Counted from the first letter of the stretch, positions 26,110 through 37,920 are shown. The stretch is DNA of 57,589 bases from Chromatiales bacterium (GCA_028280505.1 JANQLO010000057.1:1-57589), one strand, 5' to 3'. Numbers and translations: made by a program. Notes: generated from the sequence alone by a model not told the origin.

Positions 26110-26260
26110 AGTTTGAGCACCTGGGGTCGGCGTGATGGGCTAAAAGTATCGGATGAAAACCTACCCGTTTGGAAGGCCTTTTTAACCCCTATTTTTTGGC
26201 GGGCGAATTCGGGCACCATACTTGCTTTGAATTCGAACATCGTTTTACCGAGGTAGCACC
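26110..26260. promoter_or_regulatory. Divergent control region of the Anbu island
   Basis: 151 bp between Anbu (minus) and the transglutaminase gene (plus), with an AT-rich centre. Two copies of gaattcg (26205-26211 and 26229-26235) lie 24 bp apart, close to two helical turns; each is built on the palindrome gaattc. They could bind a dimeric regulator, but no clear -35/-10 pair is seen. GAGGTAG precedes the ATG at 26261. Confidence 0.35.
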
Positions 26261-29200
26261 ATGTCCATCCGTGTGGCCATTCGCCACAAGACCGAATATC
26301 GGTTCGACCGCAGCGTTTCGCTGTCGCCGCATCAAATCCGTCTGCGCCCCGCGCCCCATGCCCGCACGCCGGTCCACCAATATTCGCTCAAGGTCGAGCC
26401 GGCGGAGCATTTTCTCAATTGGCAACAGGACCCTTTCGGCAATTTCGTTGCCCGCTACGTGTTCCCGGAAAAGACCCGGAAGATGGTCATCGATGTCGGC
26501 CTGGTGGTCGAGATGGTCACCATCAATCCTTTCGATTTCTTCGTCGAGGAATATGCCGAGCATTTCCCGTTCGACTACCCCAAACAGCTGCACAAGGAAC
26601 TCAAGCCCTATTTCGAATGCACCGAGTCGGGTCCGCGATTGCTCGCATGGCTGGGCGAGGTATCGGGCGACGGCGAACAGATCGTCGATTTCCTGGTGGC
26701 GCTCAACCAGCGTCTGCAACAGGACATCGGTTATGTCATCCGTATGGAACCCGGGGTGCAGACCTGCGAAGAGACGCTCGAAGTGGGTAAGGGCTCGTGT
26801 CGCGACAGTGCCTGGTTATTGGTTCAGATACTGCGTCATCTCGGCTTGGCGGCGCGTTTCGTATCGGGCTATCTGGTGCAGTTGGCGCCGGACCAGGAGT
26901 CGCTCGACGGGCCTTCCGGCCCGGCCGAGGATTTTACCGACCTGCATGCCTGGGCCGAGGTGTTCGTGCCCGGCGCGGGCTGGATCGGCCTCGACCCGAC
27001 TTCGGGCCTGTTCGCCGGTGAGGGCCATATTCCGTTGGCCTGCACGCCGGACTATGTGAGTGCCGCGGCGGTAATGGGTGCGGTCGATAAAAGCGAGGTC
27101 GAGTTCGCGTTCGTCAACCAGGTCACCCGTATCCACGAGGACCCGCGCGTCACCCTGCCGTATACCGAGCGGCAATGGGCCGAGGTCATGGCCCTGGGCG
27201 AGCGGGTCGACGCGGAACTGTCGGCGAACGATGTCCGGCTGACCATGGGCGGCGAGCCGACCTTCGTGTCGATCGACGACATGGACGGCGCCGAATGGAA
27301 CACCGCTGCGCTCGGCGCGCGCAAACGCGAGCGTGCCGAGATATTGCTGCGTCGGCTATGGGGGCGCTTCGCCGATGGTGGCGTACTGCATCATGGTCAG
27401 GGCAAGTGGTATCCGGGCGAGCCATTGCCGCGCTGGGCACTGTCCTGTCTTTGGCGTGACGATGGTCATGCGATCTGGCGCGATCCCATGCTTCTGACCG
27501 ATCCGACCAAGCCCGGTCGGGCAGACGCCGATGTTGCGCGGGCCTTTGCCCGCCGCTTGGCCGCACGCCTTGGGATACCCGCAGACCATGTCGAGGCCGG
27601 TTTCGAAGACGTGCTGTATTACCTCTGGAAAGAGGGCACGCTGCCGGAGAATGTCGACGTACTCGACAGTAAGCTGGAAGATAAGCTCGAACGCGCACGT
27701 CTCAGGCGATTGTTCGAGCGCGGCTTGGATCAGACCGTCGGCTATGCGCTGCCCTTGGGTTGGGATCACGATACCGAGGCCTGGGTGAGCTCACCCTGGA
27801 CCTTCCGTCGCGACCACATGTTCTTATTGCCCGGTGACTCGCCCATGGGGCTGCGCCTGCCTTTGGATGCGTTGATCTGGGAAAAGCCGGAGCTACGCCA
27901 AGCCCTGCATCCGACCGATCCCTTCGCCCCACGTGAGGCCTTGCCGGGTGAAGAGGACGATGCGCGTTTCGGTCATGGTGCGGGCGATGTCTCCGAGCGT
28001 TACAGTCTTTACCAAGAAGGTGTTCCCGAAGACGATTTGCGCGCCACGCGATTGAGCGAACAAGGGCTGGCCGATGCTGAACACGAAGGCCGCTTCTTTG
28101 TCCGCACGGCTATGTCTTTCGAGCCGCGCGACGGCAATCTACATGTTTTTCTGCCGCCCTTGGGCGACGTCGCGCATTGGCTCGATCTGGTACGCGGCAT
28201 CGAAGATACCGCGCGTGAACTGGGTCAGCCGGTCGTGCTCGAAGGCTACCCGGCACCCCAGGACCCTCGCCTCAAACGCCTGTCGGTTACCCCGGACCCG
28301 GGCGTGATCGAGGTGAACATCCATCCCGCACAGGATTGGTGGAGCCTGGTAACCAATACCGAGATCCTGTACGAAGAGGCCCGCTTATCCCGCTTGGGTA
28401 CCGAGAAGTTCATGTTGGACGGACGACATACCGGCACCGGCGGCGGCAACCATGTCACCCTCGGTGGGCCAAGCCCGGCCGACAGTCCCATCCTGCGACA
28501 ACCACAGGTGCTGGGTAGCTTGCTTCGGTATTGGCAGAATCATCCGGCGCTGTCCTATTTGTTCTCGGGCATGTTCATCGGCCCGACCTCGCAGGCACCG
28601 CGGGTCGACGAGGCCCGCGACGACAGCCTGTACGAACTGGCCATTGCGCTGCAACAGCTGCCGTCAGGCGAGACGCCGGCACCCTGGGCGGTCGATCGGG
28701 CGTTGCGCAATCTGTTGGTCGACATGACCGGCAACACGCATCGTGCCGAGTTTTGTATCGACAAGCTGTATTCGCCCGATTCGGCCAGCGGGCGACTCGG
28801 CCTGGTCGAGTTCCGCGGTTTCGAGATGCCGCCGCATGCGCGCATGTCCATGGTGCAGAATCTGCTGTTGCGTTCGTTGGTCTCGCGCTTTTGGCAGCAG
28901 CCCTATACCCAGGAGCCGGTGTCTTGGGGTACCGAACTGCACGACCGCTTCATGTTGCCGCATTACGTGCAAGGCGACATGGGGGATGTCATCGCCGATC
29001 TCCAGCGTTGGGGTTACCCGGTCGATCCGGCCTGGTTCGATCCCTTCGTCGAGTTTCGCTTTCCTCGCTACGGCACCATCAATGTCGGCGACATCGAACT
29101 GGAGCTGCGTTTCGCCATCGAGCCCTGGCATGTCTTGGGCGAGGAGGTCACCGCGCAGGGTACCGCGCGCTTCGTCGACTCCTCGGTCGAGCGTCTTCAG

Positions 29201-29617
29201 GTCAAGGTGCGTGGCATGACCGATACGCGCCATGTTGTGGCATGCAACGGTCGTAATGTGCCATTGCGGTGCACCGGCGAGCGGGGCGAGTTCGTCGCCG
29301 GGGTGCGCTACAAGGCCTGGAATCCGCCGTCGGGGCTCCATCCCACCATCCCGGTGCATGCGCCGCTGGTATTCGATATCGTCGATCGCTGGGCCGAGCG
29401 TTCGCTCGGCGGCTGCACCTACCATGTCGCGCACCCGGGCGGGCGCAATTACGAAACGCTGCCGGTGAATGCCTACGAGGCCGAGTCGCGTCGCTTGGCG
29501 CGTTTCTGGCCCGTCGGGCACAGCAGTGGGTCGGTCGAGGTGCTCGCCGAGACGCCGTCGTGTGATCATCCCCATACCCTCGACCTGCGATACGCCAAGC
29601 CGGCGCAGACCGATTGA
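26261..29617 (+). CDS. Transglutaminase-like protein with C-terminal DUF2126 domain
   Basis: 1118 residues. An N-terminal beta domain (1-about 120) leads to a transglutaminase/protease fold with Cys180 (GKGSCRDSAW), His229 (DLHAWAEVF) and Asp245 (WIGLDPTSG), a full catalytic triad. The large remainder (about 320-1118) is DUF2126; VIEVNIHPAQDWWSLV and HTGTGGGNHVTLGG look like the active-site strands of glutamine-synthetase-fold carboxylate-amine ligases, as proposed for this family (from memory). The protein may thus both cut or transfer and form amide bonds. No signal peptide: cytosolic. First gene of a three-gene run; the next start is 7 bases past its stop. Biochemical role unknown. Confidence 0.93.
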   Translation: MSIRVAIRHKTEYRFDRSVSLSPHQIRLRPAPHARTPVHQYSLKVEPAEHFLNWQQDPFGNFVARYVFPEKTRKMVIDVGLVVEMVTINPFDFFVEEYAEHFPFDYPKQLHKELKPYFECTESGPRLLAWLGEVSGDGEQIVDFLVALNQRLQQDIGYVIRMEPGVQTCEETLEVGKGSCRDSAWLLVQILRHLGLAARFVSGYLVQLAPDQESLDGPSGPAEDFTDLHAWAEVFVPGAGWIGLDPTSGLFAGEGHIPLACTPDYVSAAAVMGAVDKSEVEFAFVNQVTRIHEDPRVTLPYTERQWAEVMALGERVDAELSANDVRLTMGGEPTFVSIDDMDGAEWNTAALGARKRERAEILLRRLWGRFADGGVLHHGQGKWYPGEPLPRWALSCLWRDDGHAIWRDPMLLTDPTKPGRADADVARAFARRLAARLGIPADHVEAGFEDVLYYLWKEGTLPENVDVLDSKLEDKLERARLRRLFERGLDQTVGYALPLGWDHDTEAWVSSPWTFRRDHMFLLPGDSPMGLRLPLDALIWEKPELRQALHPTDPFAPREALPGEEDDARFGHGAGDVSERYSLYQEGVPEDDLRATRLSEQGLADAEHEGRFFVRTAMSFEPRDGNLHVFLPPLGDVAHWLDLVRGIEDTARELGQPVVLEGYPAPQDPRLKRLSVTPDPGVIEVNIHPAQDWWSLVTNTEILYEEARLSRLGTEKFMLDGRHTGTGGGNHVTLGGPSPADSPILRQPQVLGSLLRYWQNHPALSYLFSGMFIGPTSQAPRVDEARDDSLYELAIALQQLPSGETPAPWAVDRALRNLLVDMTGNTHRAEFCIDKLYSPDSASGRLGLVEFRGFEMPPHARMSMVQNLLLRSLVSRFWQQPYTQEPVSWGTELHDRFMLPHYVQGDMGDVIADLQRWGYPVDPAWFDPFVEFRFPRYGTINVGDIELELRFAIEPWHVLGEEVTAQGTARFVDSSVERLQVKVRGMTDTRHVVACNGRNVPLRCTGERGEFVAGVRYKAWNPPSGLHPTIPVHAPLVFDIVDRWAERSLGGCTYHVAHPGGRNYETLPVNAYEAESRRLARFWPVGHSSGSVEVLAETPSCDHPHTLDLRYAKPAQTD

Positions 29618-29624
29618 TGCCGCC

Positions 29625-31076
29625 ATGCCGATAGATCTCAAACACTACGACCCGGGCCCTTTCTTCGACGAGATGATGGCGAGCAAGAATCGCGCTCGAC
29701 CGCTGGCAAAGGAGTTGATCGGTCTGTTTCGGCGAATGAATGACGGTGCCCTGGCCGCGCGCCAGGCCTCGGCCGAGTTGGCGATCAAGGAGATGGGCAT
29801 CACCTTTACGGTGTACAACGAAGACGACGGCATGATCGATCGCAACTGGCCGTTCGATATCGTGCCGCGGATCATCGACAAACAGGAATGGGATCGTATT
29901 GAGCAGGGGCTGAAGCAGCGGGTTCGGGCGCTGAACCTGTTCATTAACGATCTTTACCATGAGCAGAAGATCGTCAAGGACGGTGTCTTCCCGGCCGAGG
30001 TGCTCGCGGAGTCGAAGAATTTCCGACCGCAATGTGTCGGGGTCAAGCCGCCGCTCGGTGTCTGGGCGCATATCTGCGGTTCGGACCTGGTGCGTGACGC
30101 CGACGGCGCCATGTATGTGCTCGAAGACAACCTGCGAGTGCCGTCCGGCGTGTCTTATATGCTTGAGAATCGTTTGGTGACCAAGCGGGTCTTTCCCGAA
30201 CTGTTCGAGACTTATGCGCCGTTGCCCGTCGGCGACTACTCCATCCAGCTCTATGAGCTTTTGGCCGCGTTGTCGTCGCATAGCGTGCGTCGCCCGAGTG
30301 TCGTCGTACTCACGCCGGGTATCTACAATTCGGCCTATTTCGAACATGCCTATCTGGCGATGGAGATGGGCGCCGAGTTGGTCGAGGGGCGCGACCTGTT
30401 CGTCGACAAGCACGATATGGTTTATATGCGCACGGTTTCGGGGGCGCGCAAGGTCGACGTGATTTATCGCCGAATCGACGATGAATTCATGGACCCCGAG
30501 GTGTTTCGCGAAGATTCCGCGCTCGGCGTGCCCGGGCTGATGCGTGCTTGGAAGGTCGGTAACGTCGGGTTGGCGAACGCACCGGGTGCCGGGGTGGCCG
30601 ACGACAAGGTGGTCTACGCTTTCGTGCCCGACATCATTCGTTACTATCTCGACGAAGCGCCGGGGATTCCCAATGTGCCGACCTATCGCTGTATGTATCC
30701 CGAGGAACGCAAATACGTGCTGGCACACCTGGATGAGTTGGTGGTGAAGCCGGCGAACGAATCCGGCGGCTACGGCATGTTGATCGGTCCGCGTGCGACC
30801 AAGGCCGAGCGCAAGACTTTTGCCGGACTCATTCGGCGTAACCCGCGTAACTATATTGCTCAACCGACGCTCGGTATCTCGACCGTACCGACCGTGGTCG
30901 GGCAGACTCTGGAGCCGCGGCATGTCGATCTGCGCCCCTTTATTCTCAGCGGGCGCAAAACCACGGTGACCACCGGTGGGTTGACCCGGGTCGCGTTGCG
31001 CAAGGGTTCGCTGGTGGTCAACTCGTCGCAGGGCGGCGGTTCGAAAGACACCTGGATCGTGGACAGCGGAAACTGA
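29625..31076 (+). CDS. Circularly permuted ATP-grasp ligase (DUF404/DUF407 type)
   Basis: 483 residues from ATG at 29625; the longer open frame upstream overlaps the preceding gene. Family markers: VYNEDDGMIDRNWPFDIVPR, VLEDNLRVPSGVSYMLENR, VDVIYRRIDDEFMDP, LVVKPANESGGYGMLIGP (ATP-grasp Lys and Gly-rich loop) and a C-terminal VDLRPFILSGRK with VNSSQGGGSKDTWI. ATP-grasp ligases activate a carboxylate as acyl-phosphate and join it to an amine. This permuted family is predicted to make or attach small peptides. It is sandwiched between the transglutaminase-DUF2126 and alpha-E genes with spacings of 7 and 38 bp, so a shared pathway is likely. Confidence 0.94.
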   Translation: MPIDLKHYDPGPFFDEMMASKNRARPLAKELIGLFRRMNDGALAARQASAELAIKEMGITFTVYNEDDGMIDRNWPFDIVPRIIDKQEWDRIEQGLKQRVRALNLFINDLYHEQKIVKDGVFPAEVLAESKNFRPQCVGVKPPLGVWAHICGSDLVRDADGAMYVLEDNLRVPSGVSYMLENRLVTKRVFPELFETYAPLPVGDYSIQLYELLAALSSHSVRRPSVVVLTPGIYNSAYFEHAYLAMEMGAELVEGRDLFVDKHDMVYMRTVSGARKVDVIYRRIDDEFMDPEVFREDSALGVPGLMRAWKVGNVGLANAPGAGVADDKVVYAFVPDIIRYYLDEAPGIPNVPTYRCMYPEERKYVLAHLDELVVKPANESGGYGMLIGPRATKAERKTFAGLIRRNPRNYIAQPTLGISTVPTVVGQTLEPRHVDLRPFILSGRKTTVTTGGLTRVALRKGSLVVNSSQGGGSKDTWIVDSGN

Positions 31077-31114
31077 TCCGATGCAACGGTGTTTCTTTTA
31101 AAGAGGTGGCTGGC

Positions 31115-32065
31115 ATGCTGTCACGCGTCGCAGAAAACATCTATTGGCTGGCCCGGTATGTCGAACGGGCCGAGAACACCGCGCGCCTGATTCGGGTGAA
31201 TTCCCATTTGGTATTGGACACCCCGCGCGGTATTACGCCGGGCTGGTTGCCTCTGGTCGAGATCACCGGTTTGCATAATGCGTTTTATGCGGTCGAGCGT
31301 GAGCCCAACGAACGCAACATTGTACGTTTCCTGATTGGTGATCCGAACAACCCGGGTTCGATTCTGTGTTCCCTGGCGGCGGCGCGCGAAAACTGTCGTA
31401 CCGTTCGCGAAGTGCTGCCGCGCACGGCGTGGGAGGCGCTCAACGAGCTTTATCTGTTTGCCAAGGAAAACATCGCGTCGGGCCTGACCAAAGGGGGACG
31501 TGACGATTTTCTCGAACACATCGTAACGGGTTCGCAGGGCATTACCGGTTTGTTCGGTTCGGTGATGTACCGCGATGTGGCGTGGCAGTTCTCGCGCGTC
31601 GGTCGTAATCTCGAACGCGCCGATATGACCACGCGTATCATCGACGTGCGTTCGACCGATTTGTTTCCGGACGATCTACTGGAATCGCGCTCGCTCGATA
31701 CGTTGCAATGGATCAGCGTATTGCGTTCGTTGTCCGGCTACCAGGCGTATCGTCGACACGTCGCTATCCGGGTTGGTCGTGGCGACGTGTTGAACTTCCT
31801 CTTCCACGATGCTGCTTTTCCGCGTTCGGTCATGCATTGCGTTCATGCGGTCGAGGAAAGTCTCGGTGAACTGGAAAACACCGACGCCGCGATGCGCAGT
31901 GCTCGCGCGCTCGCACGCAAGTTAAAAACCACCAAAATGGCAGAACTCGACCAAGTGTCGTTGCATGAGTTCATCGACGAGTTGCAGATCGCCATCATGA
32001 AGCTGCATGGCGATATCGCCAAGGCCTATTTCCCTCCGCCGGTTGTGTTGGAACAGAGTGCCTGA
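31115..32065 (+). CDS. Alpha-E domain protein (DUF403)
   Basis: 316 residues from ATG at 31115, with AAGAGGTG eight bases upstream; a GTG three codons earlier is less likely because it lies inside that ribosome site. All-helical protein. Start MLSRVAENIYWLARYVERAE and the repeat-like GSVMYRDVAWQFSRVGRNLE with RADMTTRIIDVR are diagnostic of alpha-E, with conserved Glu/Arg/Asp pairs facing a putative active cleft. It always travels with the permuted ATP-grasp gene, often fused to it. Function is unknown; a helper or second catalytic subunit in peptide bond formation is proposed. Last gene of the run; no clear terminator follows. Confidence 0.93.
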   Translation: MLSRVAENIYWLARYVERAENTARLIRVNSHLVLDTPRGITPGWLPLVEITGLHNAFYAVEREPNERNIVRFLIGDPNNPGSILCSLAAARENCRTVREVLPRTAWEALNELYLFAKENIASGLTKGGRDDFLEHIVTGSQGITGLFGSVMYRDVAWQFSRVGRNLERADMTTRIIDVRSTDLFPDDLLESRSLDTLQWISVLRSLSGYQAYRRHVAIRVGRGDVLNFLFHDAAFPRSVMHCVHAVEESLGELENTDAAMRSARALARKLKTTKMAELDQVSLHEFIDELQIAIMKLHGDIAKAYFPPPVVLEQSA

Positions 32066-32206
32066 ACCCCCTGTTTGGGATCGCTTTGATCGAATTGGCG
32101 CGGCATTGATGTGTCTTTGTTAGCCATCTCGTTGTGCGGTTGGAAGCGGTCGACTACTTGATTAAAATCGACCGTCTTGTTTTCTTGCATGGGTTTGATG
32201 TTTTTC

Positions 32207-32713
32207 ATGCAGCTGAAAGAAATAGATAAGGGCAGATACAGAAAGAATTTCAGGCTGGTTTTTGCCGGTATTATCGTAGCGTTGACGGTTGTTGCTCTTG
32301 GCTCGTCGACACTCGTGATTCAATTCTTCGGCACGCCCGGCGAATCGCATTTCTGGTTCAACTTGGCGGGCGTGGTTTTCGCGGCAATTGTTGTCGTATT
32401 CATGCTGACGAAACTGCGCGACCACCCGTTCATGCGGGAGGTGGTTTACGTCTGGGATTTGAAACAACAGCTAAATCGCATTTATCGGAAACAAAACAAG
32501 ATCGAGCCGCTTGTCGAGGATGACGACCGTGATGCGATGATCGTCATGAATTACTTCTATCGCGGTTCCAAACAGCTTTATGAACTGGACGATAACACCA
32601 TTACGATGGATACGCTGGGCATCAAACTTCGTGCGCTTGAAAAAAGGATGGAAGGCTTGGGGATGAATGCATCGACCGACACTTATCACCCCGATATGTT
32701 GGAACGATTTTAG
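32207..32713 (+). CDS. DUF3087-family membrane protein
   Basis: 168 residues from ATG at 32207 (start MQLKEIDKGRYRKNF); the open frame begins at a TTG ten codons earlier. Two transmembrane helices (about 17-39 and 50-72) with a short loop, then a cytosolic helical domain DLKQQLNRIYRKQNKIEPLV and a C-terminal ALEKRMEGLG helix. This matches the uncharacterised DUF3087 family of gammaproteobacteria. It is monocistronic and convergent with holA across a 105-bp gap. The 141 bp upstream, after the alpha-E gene, are AT-rich and may hold its promoter. Confidence 0.75.
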   Translation: MQLKEIDKGRYRKNFRLVFAGIIVALTVVALGSSTLVIQFFGTPGESHFWFNLAGVVFAAIVVVFMLTKLRDHPFMREVVYVWDLKQQLNRIYRKQNKIEPLVEDDDRDAMIVMNYFYRGSKQLYELDDNTITMDTLGIKLRALEKRMEGLGMNASTDTYHPDMLERF

Positions 32714-32818
32714 TTCAACAAAACTTACACATTTCAATCCCAACGTTAACGAGCAGCAATCCTGCAATAGTGCGTTGCGGGGCTTCAGGATGTGAGTTTG
32801 AAATAAGCGTTTGCACGA

Positions 32819-33835
32819 TCAGGTCGTTAACGGACGGCCGCTCATCGTTAACGTAATGCGTTCCAACAGCAGCCAGGGCGATGCTGCACCGACGCCTTTG
32901 ATCGCACCGTCGGCTTGCTGACACTGGTCGAGAAGCGTCAGCCACTGTGGCGTGTGTAACCTGCCCATCCCCTGACGCACCAGTGCTATGCGTTTGCTGA
33001 ATACCCTGGCGCGGCTGATCGCGTGATCGGGACTGAGGCCTTTGGCGACATCGGCCGAGATTTGCGCCATGTTGCGCACCTCGCGGTGCAGTGCCCACAG
33101 CACGACCGGCGGTGCGACACCTTCGCCTCGCAGCCCGGTGAGTATTTGCACGCAGCGATCCGCTTCGCCGCGTAAGGCACTGTCGATCAGCTCGAAAACG
33201 TCATAACGTGCGCTGTCGCTGACAGCCGCGGCGAGTTGTTCGGCGTCGAGTGGCCCGGGACCGTGAAGCAACAGCAGCTTTTCGATTTCCTGCCGTGCCG
33301 CCAAGAGATTGCCCTCGACCCTGTCGGCCAGCATGGCGGCAGCTTCCCGGCTTGGTTGTATGCCAACCCGCTTTAGTCGGTTTTCGATCCAACCCGGTAA
33401 GCGCCGCGGTTCAATCGGCCACACTTGAAGAATAGCGCCCAGTTTGTCCAACACTTTGAACCATTTGGCGTTCTGTTGTTGGCGATCGAGTTTCGGCAGT
33501 GTGAGTAGCAGCAGAGTATCGGATGGCGGATTCGCGCAATAGTCGACCAGGGCGCGACTGCCATCGGCGCCCGGTTTCCCGCTGGGGATGCGCAGGTCGA
33601 TAATCTTTTTTTCGGCAAACAGCGAAAAGGCTGCGGCTTCGGCGTAGAGTTGTTGCCAGTCGAAACCCGTGCCGACCTCAAATATTACGCGGGTGCTGTG
33701 TCCGGTCTCTCGTGCGGCATGCCGAATGGCGTCGCAGCACTCGCCCAGCTGCAAAGGCTCGTCGCCGCTGACGAGATAGGCCGGAGCCAAATGGCTACCG
33801 AGCTGTTCGCGTAGCTTGTCTGGCTGAATACGCAC
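32819..33835 (-). CDS. holA: DNA polymerase III delta subunit
   Basis: 338 residues (E. coli 343), starting with GTG at 33835, nine bases past the lptE stop. Clamp-loader subunit that opens the beta clamp. N-terminal PAYLVSGDEPLQLGECCDAI is the family mark, followed by the AAA+-like fold and a helical collar domain (RRLPGWIENRLKRVGIQPSR). The order leuS-lptE-holA is conserved in gammaproteobacteria; nadD, which follows in E. coli, is elsewhere in this window. Confidence 0.96.
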   Translation of the reverse strand: MRIQPDKLREQLGSHLAPAYLVSGDEPLQLGECCDAIRHAARETGHSTRVIFEVGTGFDWQQLYAEAAAFSLFAEKKIIDLRIPSGKPGADGSRALVDYCANPPSDTLLLLTLPKLDRQQQNAKWFKVLDKLGAILQVWPIEPRRLPGWIENRLKRVGIQPSREAAAMLADRVEGNLLAARQEIEKLLLLHGPGPLDAEQLAAAVSDSARYDVFELIDSALRGEADRCVQILTGLRGEGVAPPVVLWALHREVRNMAQISADVAKGLSPDHAISRARVFSKRIALVRQGMGRLHTPQWLTLLDQCQQADGAIKGVGAASPWLLLERITLTMSGRPLTT

Positions 33836-33844
33836 TGAAAAAGT

Positions 33845-34363
33845 TTAGCGGAGCGTGGCGAGTCGATTGGTGATGCGCTGAGCGATCTCTGCGCGCATAG
33901 CATCTCGCAGAAGTTCCGCTTCGCGACCGCTGCCGAGAATGCCTTCGGGTGGGCTGAACGAGATACGCAACGTACGAATTTGTTGTGGTGCTATGAGTTC
34001 TCTGCCAGCGCGGTCGTAAACGGCCATCCGAACCGTTTCTTCGAGCTCATACTCGATTGCCCTATTGAGGCTATCGAGCGACAGTAAGCGCGTCTCGGCC
34101 TTATGATCGCTGATCCGTAACAGTAACGCGCTGTCCCGTGCGGATTTTGCCAATGCGATACCGCTACGCTGTAATTGTTTGCGTAGCTCACGATGTATAT
34201 CGGAGTGGCGTTCGATACCGCTGATAAATAGCGGGGAGGGCAGACTGCTGAGGTCGATCGTGGCGCCGCGAGGCTGGAAGCCGCAGGCGGACAAAGTCAG
34301 CAACAGGATTAGCAATATGCTGCGGCTGATGTATTGGTGCAAAGTCGTGGGTCGTCTTGTCAT
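33845..34363 (-). CDS. lptE: LPS-assembly lipoprotein LptE
   Basis: 172 residues. Signal peptide with lipobox LSAC (mature Cys27), then GFQPRG, the classic LptE start. It plugs the LptD barrel in the outer membrane to form the LPS insertion machine. The C-terminal helix (GREAELLRDAMRAEIAQRI) fits. It starts 11 bases downstream of the leuS stop and precedes holA. The remaining Lpt genes in this window are lptA, lptB and lptC near 48 kb. Confidence 0.95.
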   Translation of the reverse strand: MTRRPTTLHQYISRSILLILLLTLSACGFQPRGATIDLSSLPSPLFISGIERHSDIHRELRKQLQRSGIALAKSARDSALLLRISDHKAETRLLSLDSLNRAIEYELEETVRMAVYDRAGRELIAPQQIRTLRISFSPPEGILGSGREAELLRDAMRAEIAQRITNRLATLR

Positions 34364-34373
34364 GGATGTGTTG

Positions 34374-37073
<2,700 letters not shown>

Positions 37074-37189
37074 TTAAAAACTCGGCGATTGGCAATTGCC
37101 GGCGCGACGACCCGGCACCCATAGTGGCGATAGCGTCATCACACAACACTACTATAACTACACTTATTGGAATGGAAGGAGACGGCACC

Positions 37190-37636
37190 ATGGTCAGCTA
37201 CGAACAACTGCACACGCAGAATCACAAGATTACCGAATTGACGAATATCCTCGAGCACCTGCTCGGCGATCGGTCGTTGTGCGATTCTCAGGTCACCTGC
37301 GACCTGTTTTTCGAATACGTGAATACCGTCAAGGATCACCTGGCGGTCACCGATAGCGCGATGTATTCCAAGTTACTCAGCTCCGGAGATCAAAAACTGA
37401 GCAATGTCGCCAATCGTTTCATGGGAGGATCGCGCGAAATCAACCGTATCTTCTCGGCTTACTTAAAGCGTTGGTGCAAAGTGAAGAACAAGGAATTGGT
37501 GATTCGCGAGTACGATTCCTTTATGCACGATACCCATGAAATGTTTGCCATGGTGCTTGATCGCATCCAGGACGAAACGGAACATCTTTATCCTGCGGTG
37601 CAACACCTTACCGGGGACCGGCACGCGGTTGCTTGA
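37190..37636 (+). CDS. Hemerythrin-like (HHE) protein
   Basis: 148 residues from ATG at 37190, with AAGGAG nine bases upstream; ATG at 37172 is less well placed. An all-helical protein with histidines and acids in helix-paired positions: NHKITEL (His12), YVNTVKDHL, HDTHEMF and ETEHLYP. This pattern resembles hemerythrin-type di-iron bundles, but the canonical H-HxxxE-H-HxxxxD spacing is incomplete, so iron and oxygen binding is not assured. Two cysteines lie near residue 31-37. Soluble. It is divergent from leuS; a TATAAC box near 37153 may be part of its promoter. A relative regulating redox or NO responses is possible. Confidence 0.7.
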   Translation: MVSYEQLHTQNHKITELTNILEHLLGDRSLCDSQVTCDLFFEYVNTVKDHLAVTDSAMYSKLLSSGDQKLSNVANRFMGGSREINRIFSAYLKRWCKVKNKELVIREYDSFMHDTHEMFAMVLDRIQDETEHLYPAVQHLTGDRHAVA

Positions 37637-37701
37637 GCCGGTTTCCGCCAAACGTCTTGCAGCGTCGAGGTGCCCGTGCGTCTGCAAGACGGTAAACGGC
37701 T
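37636..37701. other. Large inverted repeat downstream of the hemerythrin-like gene
   Basis: A perfect 10-bp stem cgtcttgcag (37653-37662) / ctgcaagacg (37682-37691) closes a 19-base loop. It is extended by outer pairs agccg (37636-37640) / cggct (37697-37701) and ttt/aaa. It starts at the stop codon at 37634-37636 and has no T-run. It may be a 3'-end or regulatory RNA structure. The rest of 37637-37920 holds no gene I can support. Confidence 0.45.
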
Positions 37702-37920
37702 GACGTCGCCTTCGCGCGCAAAGGGGATTACCGGCAGCTGGTGACCAGACAGTTTGAGCGCCAAATGCGTCAGCGCTTCGTTCAAACCCTTCGCAATAGC
37801 TCACAATGACATGCGGTTCGTCCCTCGACCTGACGCATTCGGCGTCTCAATCCGAATTGCCCAGAGTCATCGGAAGTCCCCTAAACTAGCCAGTAGTAAG
37901 GCAGTCATGGAGGTAAGCGC

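Noticed and set aside
29202-30923. 573-codon open frame antisense to the ATP-grasp gene
   Set aside because: Mirror frame of a strongly coding GC-rich gene; Arg/His/Pro-rich product with no motif, while the plus strand carries clear ATP-grasp signatures.
31108-31125. Sigma-54-type promoter (tggcatgctg...) before the alpha-E gene
   Set aside because: Only a partial -24 match with no GC doublet at -12, and it overlaps the ribosome site and start codon.
37463-37804. 113-codon minus-strand frame across the hemerythrin-like gene
   Set aside because: Mostly antisense to a gene with a strong ribosome site; no recognisable protein features.
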